Below the pieces are notes generated by a model, which saw nothing but the letters and a program-made list of their open reading frames with translations, did not search any database and was not told the DNA's origin. Shown one piece after another: positions 23,016 through 32,560 of a DNA stretch of 64,000 nucleotides; position 1 is the first letter of the stretch, and each line of letters starts with the position of its first letter. Source of the DNA: Ascarosepion bandense (taxonomy: Eukaryota > Mollusca > Cephalopoda > Sepiida > Sepiidae); the NCBI GenBank assembly GCA_037127315.1, contig JBBBDQ010000420.1:1461501-1525500 (forward strand). The letters are read 5' to 3'. A program made the translations under genes and the position numbers.

Positions 23016-23017
23016 AG

Positions 23018-23084
<67 letters not shown>

Positions 23085-23087
23085 TGT

Positions 23088-23122
<35 letters not shown>
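23018..23122. repeat. (AC)n(TA)n compound microsatellite
   Basis: AC run 23,019-23,043, TA runs 23,044-23,080 and 23,091-23,121. Confidence 0.95.
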
Positions 23123-23123
<1 letters not shown>

Positions 23124-23277
23124 TACAATATTAATATGTGCTAATATATTTGAAGCAATAGATTTATAGCGATATAAATAACAACTAAATGCTATAAACA
23201 TATATACATACAAATGACATTATCTCGATATATTAATTATTTAATGGAATTTCATCTGGCATTGCTTTTATCCCTAT

Positions 23278-23425
23278 GTACGTTACTTTAGTGGAAACAT
23301 GTGTTTGAAGGAATATGCCCGTATTTTAAAATCACTGAATTTAATATCCACCAGCCAAGACACAAAAAGTCTTATGTACATTTGTGTGGATATAAAAAGT
23401 AGCTCTTGATTGCAATCATAACTGA
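23278..23425 (+). repeat. dispersed 160-bp repeat, copy 2
   Basis: Second copy of the 20,577-20,735 element. Confidence 0.65.
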
Positions 23426-23514
23426 AAAACATATTTTAGTCAGGCGTGCCTTACTTTTCGCTTAAGAAGATATCTCGAGCAAAATGAACTCAGATCGCTT
23501 TTTATTTGTAACTT

Positions 23515-24420
23515 AGTTTATTTTTAATCATTTCACTCTAAGCAAGGCGACACCGCCACTATTTCACAGGGGGTTACAGTAAGGGAAGAGATGTGTACAT
23601 TGGTTATTGGAGAAAGTATAAAAGATTAATGGGATCCAAGAAGAATAAATATTGCAATTGACGTTGCATTTGAACTTTTAGAGGCTGTAGCTGTCAGAGA
23701 AAGAAGTAGACAAAAGGATGTTCTACAGACGGGAGTAAAAAAAAAAAATGATGGGGGAATGGAAGTGGCGTTACATTTAACTATTTCAAAGTAAAATGGT
23801 GACACCTAGTTGCCAATCTAGTAGTGCGCTGAAATTGACGTGAACGCAATACCAGGGAAAAACGTCCTCAAAGCAGTTCCCATGAAAATATTTGCAGTAA
23901 AGACAGAGGTAATCACATCAAGTCGATGATAAAGTGGCTTAAATTGAGATACAAAGTCAGGATCGATTCAGTCAGTTAAGTTCCATACGTGATACACGCT
24001 TGGGCGATCATGTCTTTTTCGAGACATGACTGACTGGGCAGAAGATTATCAGCAGTAGGTTGCCATTGCTTTCTGCGGTAGACTGGTTGCTGACCAAGGC
24101 TATAGAACCCAATCTGTCCTGTTATTTAACCCATAACTGGAAGGAATAGGCAGATTAATACCTTTCCCAAGGGTATTTGCGCGTAAGTGAATGCAATGAA
24201 TTCAGCTGAAATTCAAACTCGGCTCCCCGATTTCTCGTTCTGAGCCGATATCCAATGCACCACATCGATTACATTGCAGATTATTCTTTGGGTTTTTGTC
24301 GAGAACCTCGAGATGAATAGCAGGAGCAACCGACCAGATATGGCAACAGTATTCAATATAATAACGAATGGTAGATTTATAAATGTGCAAGATTGGTTCT
24401 GAGGATTTCTGTTTCTGCTA
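23515..24420 (-). pseudogene. CR1/Jockey-type LINE 3' end split by a family A SINE
   Basis: The minus strand starts with IYKSTIR.YIEYCCHIWS (24,390-24,300), is interrupted by a SINE (23,965-24,264) and resumes with the 3' UTR and tail (the complement of tttaatcatttcac is at 23,524). Multiple stops. Confidence 0.75.
23965..24264 (-). repeat. tRNA-like SINE family A inserted in LINE
   Basis: A nearly full copy with A box tggtgcattgg and a B-box-like region (degraded to gagtttgaattt), through the tail gatacacgcttgggcgatca. Younger than the LINE it interrupts. Confidence 0.85.
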
Positions 24421-24652
24421 ACAATATGTTAGTGCTGGGAACGTAATCATAAAAATTGAGATACCGTGTTTTCCGGTTTGCAAGACCCTCTACTTTTCCT
24501 AAAAAATACCATGAAAATTACGTGTGCATCTTCCATGACGAATATATCAGTTACTACCATGGCTATCCCCATGATATAGATGGTTGTACGGATCATTTAT
24601 TGTACATGACTGACAGTAGAGATGACTCTACAGATGATAGTTTAGAGCTTTT

Positions 24653-24728
24653 GTTGTGGTCCAGTGGATATCGGCTCGGAACGAGAAATCGGGGAGCTGA
24701 GTTCGAATTCCAGTTATCTCCTTTCAAT
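24653..24728 (+). repeat. tRNA-like SINE family A, 5' head only
   Basis: tggtccagtggatatcgg through gagttcgaattcc; the body is missing. Confidence 0.8.
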
Positions 24729-24779
24729 TGAACCGTCTATGTAAATAATGTAAATACACCTAATCTCAGAAGTATTGAG

Positions 24780-25290
24780 GTCCTGGGCATGACGGTAAAC
24801 TGCAAAAGCCCTCTGATTGGAAGGTTGCAAGTAGCATGGAACCACCTCTTAATTGATGTTGTTCCCAGGTCCACCTTGACCCGGAATGGTAGTACCTGTT
24901 ATGGTCCCAGCTATGGGCAAACAGTTAACCCCAAACTAGGCTGGAAACACTATGAAAATATAAAATAGACTTTTATAGAAATATATATATAAATATATAA
25001 TTTTCTAGAAAAATATACATTTTTTATGAAAAAATTATTACCACAACACATTTTGGAAGAAAAAAAATATTCCGAGCAAAACATTTTTGAATACAAAACT
25101 AGTAGACATTTTCAGTTTTCTAGAATAAAAAAGAATAAAAACAAAAAATTTTCATTAAAATCCTACTAAATCAAACTTCTCACTATAACCGAACATTAAA
25201 AAATAACCTTAAACCCCCACCTTTTTGGCATTAAATAACCCACAGAGGTGTTGATATGCCGTTAAACAAAACTCAAACTCAAACTCAGAA
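24780..25290 (+). repeat. dispersed repeat family C, full-length candidate
   Basis: Plus-strand copy of the 11,955-12,440 element. Starts cctgggcatgacgg, has the gtcccagctatgggcaaaca block, an AT-rich middle, and ends taaataacccacagaggtg, then ttgatatgcc and a (ctcaaa)n tail. The tail block also ends the 5S-derived SINE. Confidence 0.75.
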
Positions 25291-25604
25291 GTATTGACAA
25301 ATACTTACTCCAACATATATTTTCTGAAGATGCTATTTCACAGCTGCTTTTCAAGCACCTTATTCTCGAAAGTACTTTGTTCTTGTATTCAATTTACATT
25401 AAATAAAAACGGGCCAGTCACTACAAATCAGTGCTAATTGAGAGTAAAGACAAAAAAGTCAAGTTAAAATGGTACAAGTGTGCTTTTATTTATCTAAGTA
25501 ATATTTTCTGTTATTAGTGTAAAAAGAGTAAATAAAAATCCATAACAAAACTCCATAGATCGACAGTCGCTACTTAAATCGGAAGAAAATCGAACTGCTT
25601 TTTG

Positions 25605-25915
25605 TTTGACTATGCGTAGCATAGATATGGAACAAGTATGGGAGCACTCAGTGAGAATCGAACTTACTATCCAGTCGTAATTGTTCTAATGAGACAAGCA
25701 CATTACAGTATATTGAAGAGCACAAAAATATAACCATTTATTAAAACGTAGCTTAAACGTGGCACAAGGTCGAAAGCATGGTGCACCTAGTGAAGGTGGG
25801 ATTTTCTAAGCGTAGCTTAGATGGGGCACAAGTTAAAAAAAATGGGAGCATCCAGTGAAAATCGAACTCACTTTTCAACATAGTGTAATGGTTACACACA
25901 TCGAAGGGCCATACC
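25605..25915 (-). repeat. repeated tRNA-like segments
   Basis: gcgtagc(a/t)tagat.tgg.acaag...cagtga(g/a)aatcgaact occurs twice (25,613 and 25,818) with a partial third near 25,748. On the minus strand the gttcga block resembles a B box. Function unknown. Confidence 0.45.
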
Positions 25916-26095
25916 CCGACACAAGATGACGGTAAACTTCATAAATATATCGGAGTGGAATTCACTGTTGAAAAAATAGATAGCAAAATAAATTTGTAAC
26001 TATTTCCCTATAGTAGTTAGTACATTCCTCATTAGTGCAATGGATTTTGAAGCTTTATTTATTATTCTTATATAGTTTTTTAATGTTTCCTCAGT

Positions 26096-26370
26096 TTTGT
26101 TGGAAATCTTCTACTCTAACAGTTTCTTTTCTCGCACTTCCAGCCTCTCAATTCCCTTCCATATACTTACTTCCCTGATAGCTACAGTTTTGAAAAGTTT
26201 AATTGCAACGTCAATTGCCATCATCTATCTCCTTGATTCCAGTCTTCGTCTTTTCCTTTCTTTACATCCCCTTTATCTTGTTCTCCTCCTACTTTCCTCT
26301 CTGTAACCACCTACGCAGCAGTGGCAGTAATGCCCTACTTGGGGTGAAATGATTAATAAAAAAAAAAGAT
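26096..26370 (+). pseudogene. CR1/Jockey-type LINE 3' end
   Basis: SFFSRTSSLSIPFHI, then UTR, then the family tail cagtggcagtaatg followed by acttggggtgaaatgatta and A9. Strongly 5' truncated. Confidence 0.8.
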
Positions 26371-26570
26371 CCTTCACTTAAGTGGTGTAAAATGTAAAAT
26401 AACATACTATTCCAGGAACTGCTTAAAATCAATAAGACCCAGATATATTTTTAATTTATTTGATTAACCATCATTTTTAAGCGATGCTCATATTTGAGTA
26501 AATGCTTTGTTTTGTTTTATTTTAACAGTATATTTATTAATATCTTCTTGCCTGGATAGTTTTAAGGATG

Positions 26571-26870
26571 TGCGTTGTGGTGCAGTGGATATCGGCTCGG
26601 AACGAGAAATCGGAGAACCGAGTTCAAATTCCAGTTGAAGTCCTTGCATTCACTTACTCGCAAATACCCTTGGGAAAGGTATTAATCCGTTTCTTCCCTC
26701 CAGTTATGGGTTAAATAACAGCTGGCATCCAATCTACTGTAGAAAGTAATGACAGCCTACTGCAGGATAGTCTTCTGCCGAGTTAGTCGTGTCTCTTTCG
26801 AGACATGATCGCACAAGCGTGTATCACGTAAGGCATTTTACTGACTGACTGACTGACTTTCCTAAATAGT
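26571..26870 (+). repeat. tRNA-like SINE family A, full copy
   Basis: gatgtgcgttgtggtgcagt head, gagttcaaattcc B box (one change), cttgggaaaggtattaat body, and tail hairpin tgtctctttcgagaca, ending ttactgactgactgac. Confidence 0.9.
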
Positions 26871-26894
26871 TGAGAAATCTTGTTGGGAGAATAC

Positions 26895-26966
26895 GCGGCC
26901 TCCGGCTGGATTCGAACCTGCGTCTACTAGTGAAGATCAGAAGTGTCTTAGACCGCTCGAGTAGCT
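26895..26966 (-). pseudogene. tRNA-Leu-like pseudogene
   Basis: On the minus strand, ctcgagcggtctaagac is a leucine-tRNA-type D arm/A box and gcaggttcgaatcc is a good B box, at tRNA-Leu spacing. The acceptor and anticodon stems do not pair, so it is not functional. Confidence 0.5.
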
Positions 26967-27186
26967 AGAAGTTCCGGAAACCAAAACCCGAATAGTGCTT
27001 TTGAACACACATTTTCCCGATTTTTCAAAATATTTACAATTTATTTCTGAAATTTTACGAAATGAATTAAAACCGATATTTATTTGTTTGAACCTTATTT
27101 TTTTATGGATACTCATATTTGAGGAGAAGAACTGTATTTTTTATTATGGTATGTAATAACGATCTGCCTTGCATGGTAAACAATAA

Positions 27187-27485
27187 GGATGTGCATTGTG
27201 GTGCAGTGGATTTCGGATCAGAACGAGAAATCGGAGAGCCAAGTTCGAATTCCAATTGATTACGCGCAAATAATCAGTATAAAAATCTCCTCTCTTCTCC
27301 CTCCAGTTATGGGTTAAATAGCTGCACAGATTGCGTTCTATAGCCTTGGTAAAATGTCTCCCAAAATGTAATGGCGACAAAAAGTACTGGCAACCAACTG
27401 CGGGAAAATCTTCTGCTCAGTCAGTCGTATCTCTTTCGAGACATGATCGCCCAAGCGTGTATCATGTATGGCAATTAACTGACTA
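27187..27485 (+). repeat. tRNA-like SINE family A, full copy
   Basis: gatgtgcattgtggtgcagt through tctctttcgagacatgatcg and the tggcaattaactgact end. Confidence 0.9.
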
Positions 27486-28359
27486 ATAGCACTATATTTG
27501 TTTTACATATACAAGGCTGATATATAATTTTATTAGAGTTAAGCATTATTAAAACGGGTTATGATGGACTCCAGCGATCATAGACGGATTCTCTTCAGTT
27601 TTCGTTTCCTATAAATGATGACAATGAGTTGCCCCGAGCAGCAAACATTTTACTAGCATTGTTCATGCATGCTTTGTGTTGAATGTCGTTCTGTTGCATG
27701 TTGTGACTTCAGAAACATACATAACATACCTGTGGTTTAGTGGCAACCTGTAGTGAACAAAACAAGTTCTAGATTTAAAAAATTAAATGCTAAGCACTGA
27801 CTCATTGATTTCGTTAGAAATAAACGAATTTATAAGCCTTCGCTTAGCAGACACACAAAACTCGCGAAATTTCACACCTCGATGCGAAATGTTTTTCGGC
27901 CAATAGAAAACTGGGAAACATCTAAAAACAAAAAAGAAAGGCCAGTATAACATCCGGGAGTAAATTCTTAAATAACCTTTTGGATCCTCGAAAACGATAT
28001 AAGAGCTGGAGCAAGCTCGACCGCCGCGAGAAAGAAATGAGACGAGCGTAATTAACACGTCCTACGACAAACGTCAAGCGATCGCTCTATCTTTCTCTCT
28101 CACCTCTCACCTCATTCTTTTTCACCATTTACCCTAAACGATAACTTCAAAGATAATCTTAACCAAAAATAAACGCTCATACATACATAAAGACATACCT
28201 TCCTGCTTACGTATACATAAACTCACTCTTGCAAGGACTACTACAAACTCTTGATACGCTTAACTTCTTAATACTGTTTCTCATTGAAGATTAACTTCTA
28301 CTAATTCATGTTATTCTTTTCTATTATTAAATTTCTGTTAAACATACAAAAGGTATACT
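27486..28359. other. unassigned; LTR- or promoter-like features near 28.0 kb
   Basis: Around 27,985-28,010 the sequence gatataagagctggagcaag, upstream of a short GC-rich stretch, resembles a TATA box and start region. An aataaa lies near 28,166. No paired LTR or coding frame is found, so this stays unassigned. The 91-codon minus frame 27,783-28,058 has no recognisable content. Confidence 0.3.
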
Positions 28360-28799
28360 TGTGAACATGAAAGGGCGACTAGCGGCGGCTCTGGAAAAAA
28401 GAGAGTTCGTTTGTGTCTGGCGTGCAAAGCAGTAATCTGTTCCAAAGAAAGAAAATAATAATAATACTCACCTCTGTCTTAATAATCCACCTTCAGCTCA
28501 TTCTAAAGGAAAAAAGAGAGGAGGCCCTCGAGGGGAATTTTTATAGACCGAGGAAATGGATTATGGGTAGAGAAATGGATTATAAAACTGACCGACCAAG
28601 TTCACTGGAGGAATGAGTGGCGTCAATTTCTCGGCGAGAAGCTGACGCAGAGAGACGCAGTGAAAAGGTGGAAGGAGGAAAGTGGAGTAGGAAGAGGAAG
28701 AGGCGTAGCAAGAAGCCAGCTGGGAGAGCGTTGAATTGAAATCCAACGGTCTGCGGTTCGATCCCTGGTTCTGCACTCACTAGAAGAAAGTGTGCAACA
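28360..28799 (+). repeat. 5' LTR
   Basis: 440 bp, TGTGAACATG at the start and GTGTGCAACA at the end. Contains TATAAAA at 28,581-28,587 as the likely promoter, and a tRNA-like module at 28,714-28,779. Its first 33 codons' worth of sequence is the same DNA that encodes the end of pol in the 3' copy. Confidence 0.9.
28714..28779 (+). other. tRNA-Ser-like module inside the LTR
   Basis: agctgggagagcg resembles a D arm/A box, gttgaattgaaatccaac an anticodon arm (TGA anticodon, one base missing from the stem), and ggttcgatccc (28,755-28,765) a perfect B box. The acceptor stem and long variable arm are absent, so it is a tRNA-derived sequence, not a tRNA gene. An identical copy is at 32,816-32,881. 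Confidence 0.5.
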
Positions 28800-28814
28800 A
28801 GCTATTTCGGCGTA

Positions 28815-29558
28815 ATGGGGGACAGGTTCGACCTGAAATTGATTCCAGAGTTCAGTGGCTCGACCCCAGTACTTGACTGGGTGGAAAAAGTGGAACTGCA
28901 TTGTCTCTTGTCTGGTGTCAAAAACATTGAACATGTGATTCCTCTGCGTTTGTCCGGTGGGGCTTTCGCTGTGTATCAACAGCTCAGTGCTAAGGAAAAA
29001 CAGAATTATGAGAGGATCAAGGCAGCCCTATACAAAGCGTTTGCTATCGACCCCGCCACTGCCTGGGAGCAATTTGAGGCAAGACAATTACATCCTGGCG
29101 AAACTGTGGACGTATATTTGGCCGAGCTGACGAAGTTGACGGTGTTGTTCGGTGGGCTGCCCGAGCGGGCCTTGGCATATAAATTTCTGGCGGGGCTCCC
29201 AACCGGAGCAAAACAGCTCCTACGGGCGAGCTCAAACATAACCTCGTTGCCCCTTAATGACCTGGTGGACCGAGCCAGAACCGTGATGAAGGATAATTCC
29301 GAGCTGAGAGATCCGGTCATCGCCGCTGCACAATCCACACCGAGTGATGATAAACCGTCTCAGGGCCTTAGCCCGCGTGGTGGGGTCGTGTGTTATAGGT
29401 GCGATGGCCAGGGCCACATTGCAAGGAACTGCAGACGGCGACCGACAGCTGTTCGCTGCTACCGGTGTAATGAAACCGGACATATGGCCCGGGATTGTGC
29501 GGGAAACGGGGCCGGGGACAAGGTGCCGGCGTCGACCTTTCCCCAAAGCAGAAATTAG
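28815..29558 (+). CDS. gag: gag nucleocapsid-capsid protein of LTR retrotransposon
   Basis: 247 residues, the structural protein that packages element RNA in cytoplasmic particles. Residues 1-170 form a helical capsid-type region, and two CCHC zinc knuckles follow: C193-x2-C196-x4-H201-x4-C206 and C215-x2-C218-x4-H223-x4-C228. The start ATG lies 15 bp after the 5' LTR; no other in-frame ATG precedes it. The frame is intact with no matrix or envelope-type extension. Its 3' end overlaps pol by 64 bp in the -1 frame, with a slippery heptamer at 29,501. It is short for a gypsy gag but complete in both expected parts. Confidence 0.9.
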   Translation: MGDRFDLKLIPEFSGSTPVLDWVEKVELHCLLSGVKNIEHVIPLRLSGGAFAVYQQLSAKEKQNYERIKAALYKAFAIDPATAWEQFEARQLHPGETVDVYLAELTKLTVLFGGLPERALAYKFLAGLPTGAKQLLRASSNITSLPLNDLVDRARTVMKDNSELRDPVIAAAQSTPSDDKPSQGLSPRGGVVCYRCDGQGHIARNCRRRPTAVRCYRCNETGHMARDCAGNGAGDKVPASTFPQSRN

Positions 29559-32500
29559 AGGCGCTTCCGATCATTCAGGTATATGTCAACGAGACATTGT
29601 GCTCAGCACTCCTCGACTCCGGGTGCTCCCGCACCATAGTGTTCGTAGACCTCTGCCACACTTGGAAGGAGAAGGGTGTCAGGGTAACCACCATCAGTGG
29701 AGAATCGCGGACATGTTGCGGGGTGGGTGCGATAAACATCCGTACAAGAACAGGAAACTCGGCCAACGTCGAGGCGCTAGTAGCGCTCAAAAAACCACTG
29801 AACTTTGACCTGCTTCTAGGCTATGATGCCATCAGAGCCCTAGGTGGTGTTCACATAACGCAGACGGGGGAAGTGCAGTTTCAAGAGAGGACCCCAGTGT
29901 GCGCAGCGCTGAGGATCGACCAGCCAGACTTTAGTGTCGAATTTGACCAGCACCAGAAGGCTTGGACCGCCTCATGGAAGTGGTCGGGAAATCAGCAGCC
30001 AGCAAAATTGCGGAACGAAGTAGCCGAGTACCATGTGCCCGACCAAATAAGGCCTGCATACGAAGAGGAGCTTCGTGAATGGATCAAGGATGGCTGGTTA
30101 ATTCCTTACCCCTATGAGAAACTTGGACCTCCCAAAGGTTTGATCCCGCTGATGGCGGTTACTCAGCACAACAAAGCAAAAGTGAGGCCAGTGATGGACT
30201 ACCGCGAACTAAATGCGCATGTTGATGCATTTACGGCAGATGCTGATGTTTGCGCCAGCAAGCTACGAGAATGGCGCCAGCAGGGTTCCAATGTGTCCCT
30301 GCTGGATCTAAGAAAAGCGTATCTGCAGATCCGGGTCAGCGAAACGATGTGGCCGTTTCAGACGGTGGTGTTTGCCGGCAGAAGGTACTGCCTTACCAGA
30401 CTGGGCTTCGGGCTGAACGTGGCACCCCAAATAATGAAGACCATAGTCAACGCTGTGTTGTCACAGCAAGAAACAATGAAAGAGGGGACATCGACGTACC
30501 TTGATGACATATACGTGAACGAAGACGTTGTATCATCATCACGCGTAAGGACCAAACTGGCCGAGTTTGGCCTGGTTTGCAAGGACCCGGAACATTTGGA
30601 GGATGGCGCCCGTGTCTTGGGCCTGAAAGTTCGAAAGGAGCGGGGGACCTTGAAGTGGGGGCGCGGAACTGCAGTTCCTGAAGTACCCGAAGTCTTTACG
30701 AGACGAGTGGTCTTCTCCCTGTGTGGAAAACTTGTGGGGCACCTACCAGTGTGTGGATGGACTCGTGTAGCAACAGGCACCATAAAAAGGAGGGCAAGCG
30801 CAGTCACCAAAGACTGGGATGATGAAACGGCGGACGATCTGTTGGTTCGCATGGTGAAGGAGACCATCGCAAGGGTAAAGCAGGATGACCCCGCAAAGGG
30901 AGACTGGTGTGTGCAGGGAGACGAATTGAGCGTGTGGGTGGATGCGAGCTCTGTGGCGATTGGTGTGCTGCTTGAGGAGAACGGAGCTGCGATTGAGGAC
31001 GCCTGCTGGCTGCGACCGACGAATGACGCTGCTCACATCAACCTGGCAGAGCTCGATGCGGTGACGAAAGGCATTAACCTGGCACTCCAGTGGAAAGTCA
31101 AGAAATTACACATACACACAGATTCGCTGTGCGTGTACCACTGGATATCAAACACACTGACAGGTAAGGCCAGGGTGCGCACCAAGGCGGCCAGCGAGAT
31201 GCTGATCAGACGGAGGTTGGAGACCATAAGAAAGCTAGTAACAGAGTACAATCTGTCTGTGGATGTGGTACTTGTCACCTCAAACTGCAACCTCGCTGAT
31301 AGGCTCACTCGGGTGCCTCAGAGATGGATTGATGCCGTGAAGAAAGAAGCTGGGCCAGTACCGTTACTATGTGCTGCCTCTGTGGAGGCGGCAGACAAAA
31401 TCAGGGAAATACACCACATCAGTGGGCACCCCGGAGTGAGACGGACATGCTATTTTGTACAATTGACCAATCCGTCAGTGTCAAAAAGTGCAGTGAGAGC
31501 GGTGGTCAAGGAATGCCAAACATGCCAGTCAATCGACCCCGCCCCAGCGAGATGGCGGAGGGTTCGGCTGGGAACAGACATGACTTGGAGCCGACTGGGT
31601 ATGGACATAACCCATTATGGCAGCCAGCACTTCCTCACACTGATAGATTGCGGACCGACGAGGTTTGCGATCTGGCGCCCGTTGGCACGCCAGGACTCCT
31701 CCAGTGTCATCCGTGAATTGGAATCCATATTTTACGAAAGGGGGCCGCCTGAAGAGATCCTCACGGACAACGATACTGCCTTCTGCAGCGTAGAATTTAG
31801 GCGTTTTGTAGACGAGTGGGGGATCAGGCTCAGACACCGATGTGCATATGTGCCGAGTGGCAACGGCATAGCAGAGCGGTGCCACCGAAGCGTGAAGAGG
31901 ACCGCGGCCAGGAAGGCGTGCACTATTGCAGAAGCGGTCTATAGATATAATGCAACACCGAGGGATGCTGTGACTGCTGTGAGCGCACCCGCCAATGCAA
32001 TCCATCGCTACCGAGTGCGCATCAAGGGCATTGACGCGCGTCTGCCTGATCGGCGGGGAACAAGAGGGCCGTATGAATTAGGGGACACCGTCTGGGTGAA
32101 GCCTCCCAATAGCCGGTGCACCACCAGTTTTCGAAGGGGACGAATCACCGGCATCGTCAGTGAGCAGGCCGTGCTGGTTGATGGTACTCCACGCCATGTG
32201 AGGGACATTCGGCCCGCCCTGAATACGAATTCGTTGACAAGTAGCGGCAGTGGTGAATCATCCAATGACGAACTGTGGATTCGACCTACGCCCCGCGAGT
32301 CTGATGGTCCGACTGCGAACCCCGACGCTGTTGCCGATAATTCCGATGCCACTTCTGAGAGCTCAGATGAAGAAATCCAGACAATCCCCCTTCGTAGGAG
32401 TGCCCGCAACAAGCGGCCACGTCCGCCTTGCCACATGTGTGGTCTTGAGACCAGTGGGGAGTGTGAACATGAAAGGGCGACTAGCGGCGGCTCTGGAAAA

Positions 32501-32560
32501 AAGAGAGTTCGTTTGTGTCTGGCGTGCAAAGCAGTAATCTGTTCCAAAGAAAGAAAATAA
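29495..32560 (+). CDS. pol: pol polyprotein: protease, RT, RNase H, integrase
   Basis: 1,021 residues from the first ATG, but probably made as a Gag-Pol fusion by -1 frameshifting near 29,507. Protease active site DSG at 41-43. RT: RPVMDYREL at 231-239, LLDLRKAYLQI with catalytic D271, and YLDD at 335-338. RNase H: D483, E519, D543, D602. Integrase: H641/H645/C674/C677 zinc site and D704, D758, E794 (DD35E), then a GPY-like motif at 858-860. All catalytic residues are present, so the enzyme set looks functional. A C-terminal cysteine-rich tail (C979, C982, C990, C1008, C1011, C1016) follows. C990 is encoded by the first three bases of the 3' LTR, so the last 32 residues and the stop lie in the LTR. 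No chromodomain is recognisable. Confidence 0.93.
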   Translation: MCGKRGRGQGAGVDLSPKQKLEALPIIQVYVNETLCSALLDSGCSRTIVFVDLCHTWKEKGVRVTTISGESRTCCGVGAINIRTRTGNSANVEALVALKKPLNFDLLLGYDAIRALGGVHITQTGEVQFQERTPVCAALRIDQPDFSVEFDQHQKAWTASWKWSGNQQPAKLRNEVAEYHVPDQIRPAYEEELREWIKDGWLIPYPYEKLGPPKGLIPLMAVTQHNKAKVRPVMDYRELNAHVDAFTADADVCASKLREWRQQGSNVSLLDLRKAYLQIRVSETMWPFQTVVFAGRRYCLTRLGFGLNVAPQIMKTIVNAVLSQQETMKEGTSTYLDDIYVNEDVVSSSRVRTKLAEFGLVCKDPEHLEDGARVLGLKVRKERGTLKWGRGTAVPEVPEVFTRRVVFSLCGKLVGHLPVCGWTRVATGTIKRRASAVTKDWDDETADDLLVRMVKETIARVKQDDPAKGDWCVQGDELSVWVDASSVAIGVLLEENGAAIEDACWLRPTNDAAHINLAELDAVTKGINLALQWKVKKLHIHTDSLCVYHWISNTLTGKARVRTKAASEMLIRRRLETIRKLVTEYNLSVDVVLVTSNCNLADRLTRVPQRWIDAVKKEAGPVPLLCAASVEAADKIREIHHISGHPGVRRTCYFVQLTNPSVSKSAVRAVVKECQTCQSIDPAPARWRRVRLGTDMTWSRLGMDITHYGSQHFLTLIDCGPTRFAIWRPLARQDSSSVIRELESIFYERGPPEEILTDNDTAFCSVEFRRFVDEWGIRLRHRCAYVPSGNGIAERCHRSVKRTAARKACTIAEAVYRYNATPRDAVTAVSAPANAIHRYRVRIKGIDARLPDRRGTRGPYELGDTVWVKPPNSRCTTSFRRGRITGIVSEQAVLVDGTPRHVRDIRPALNTNSLTSSGSGESSNDELWIRPTPRESDGPTANPDAVADNSDATSESSDEEIQTIPLRRSARNKRPRPPCHMCGLETSGECEHERATSGGSGKKRVRLCLACKAVICSKERK
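29501..29544 (+). promoter_or_regulatory. predicted -1 ribosomal frameshift site with pseudoknot
   Basis: The heptamer GGGAAAC (29,501-29,507) sits in the right phase (gcG GGA AAC in gag; GGG AAA in pol). Downstream, gccgg (29,511-29,515) pairs with ccggc (29,526-29,530), and aaggt in its loop (29,520-29,524) pairs with acctt (29,535-29,539), giving an H-type pseudoknot. The spacer of 3 nt is shorter than usual. GGGAAAC is an established slippery sequence in retroviral gag-pro junctions. Confidence 0.75.

Noticed and set aside
26895..26966. Functional tRNA-Leu gene
   Set aside because: Acceptor and anticodon stems do not pair.
28413..28616. 67-codon frame repeated in both LTRs
   Set aside because: In a different frame from the pol tail, with no known motif; LTR sequence explains its duplication.
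28816..28833. Primer-binding site starting TGG after the 5' LTR
   Set aside because: It overlaps the gag start codon and does not match the complement of a tRNA 3' end in the right register.
30358..30867. 169-codon minus-strand frame and others antisense to pol
   Set aside because: Shadows of the intact pol frame; no independent motif.
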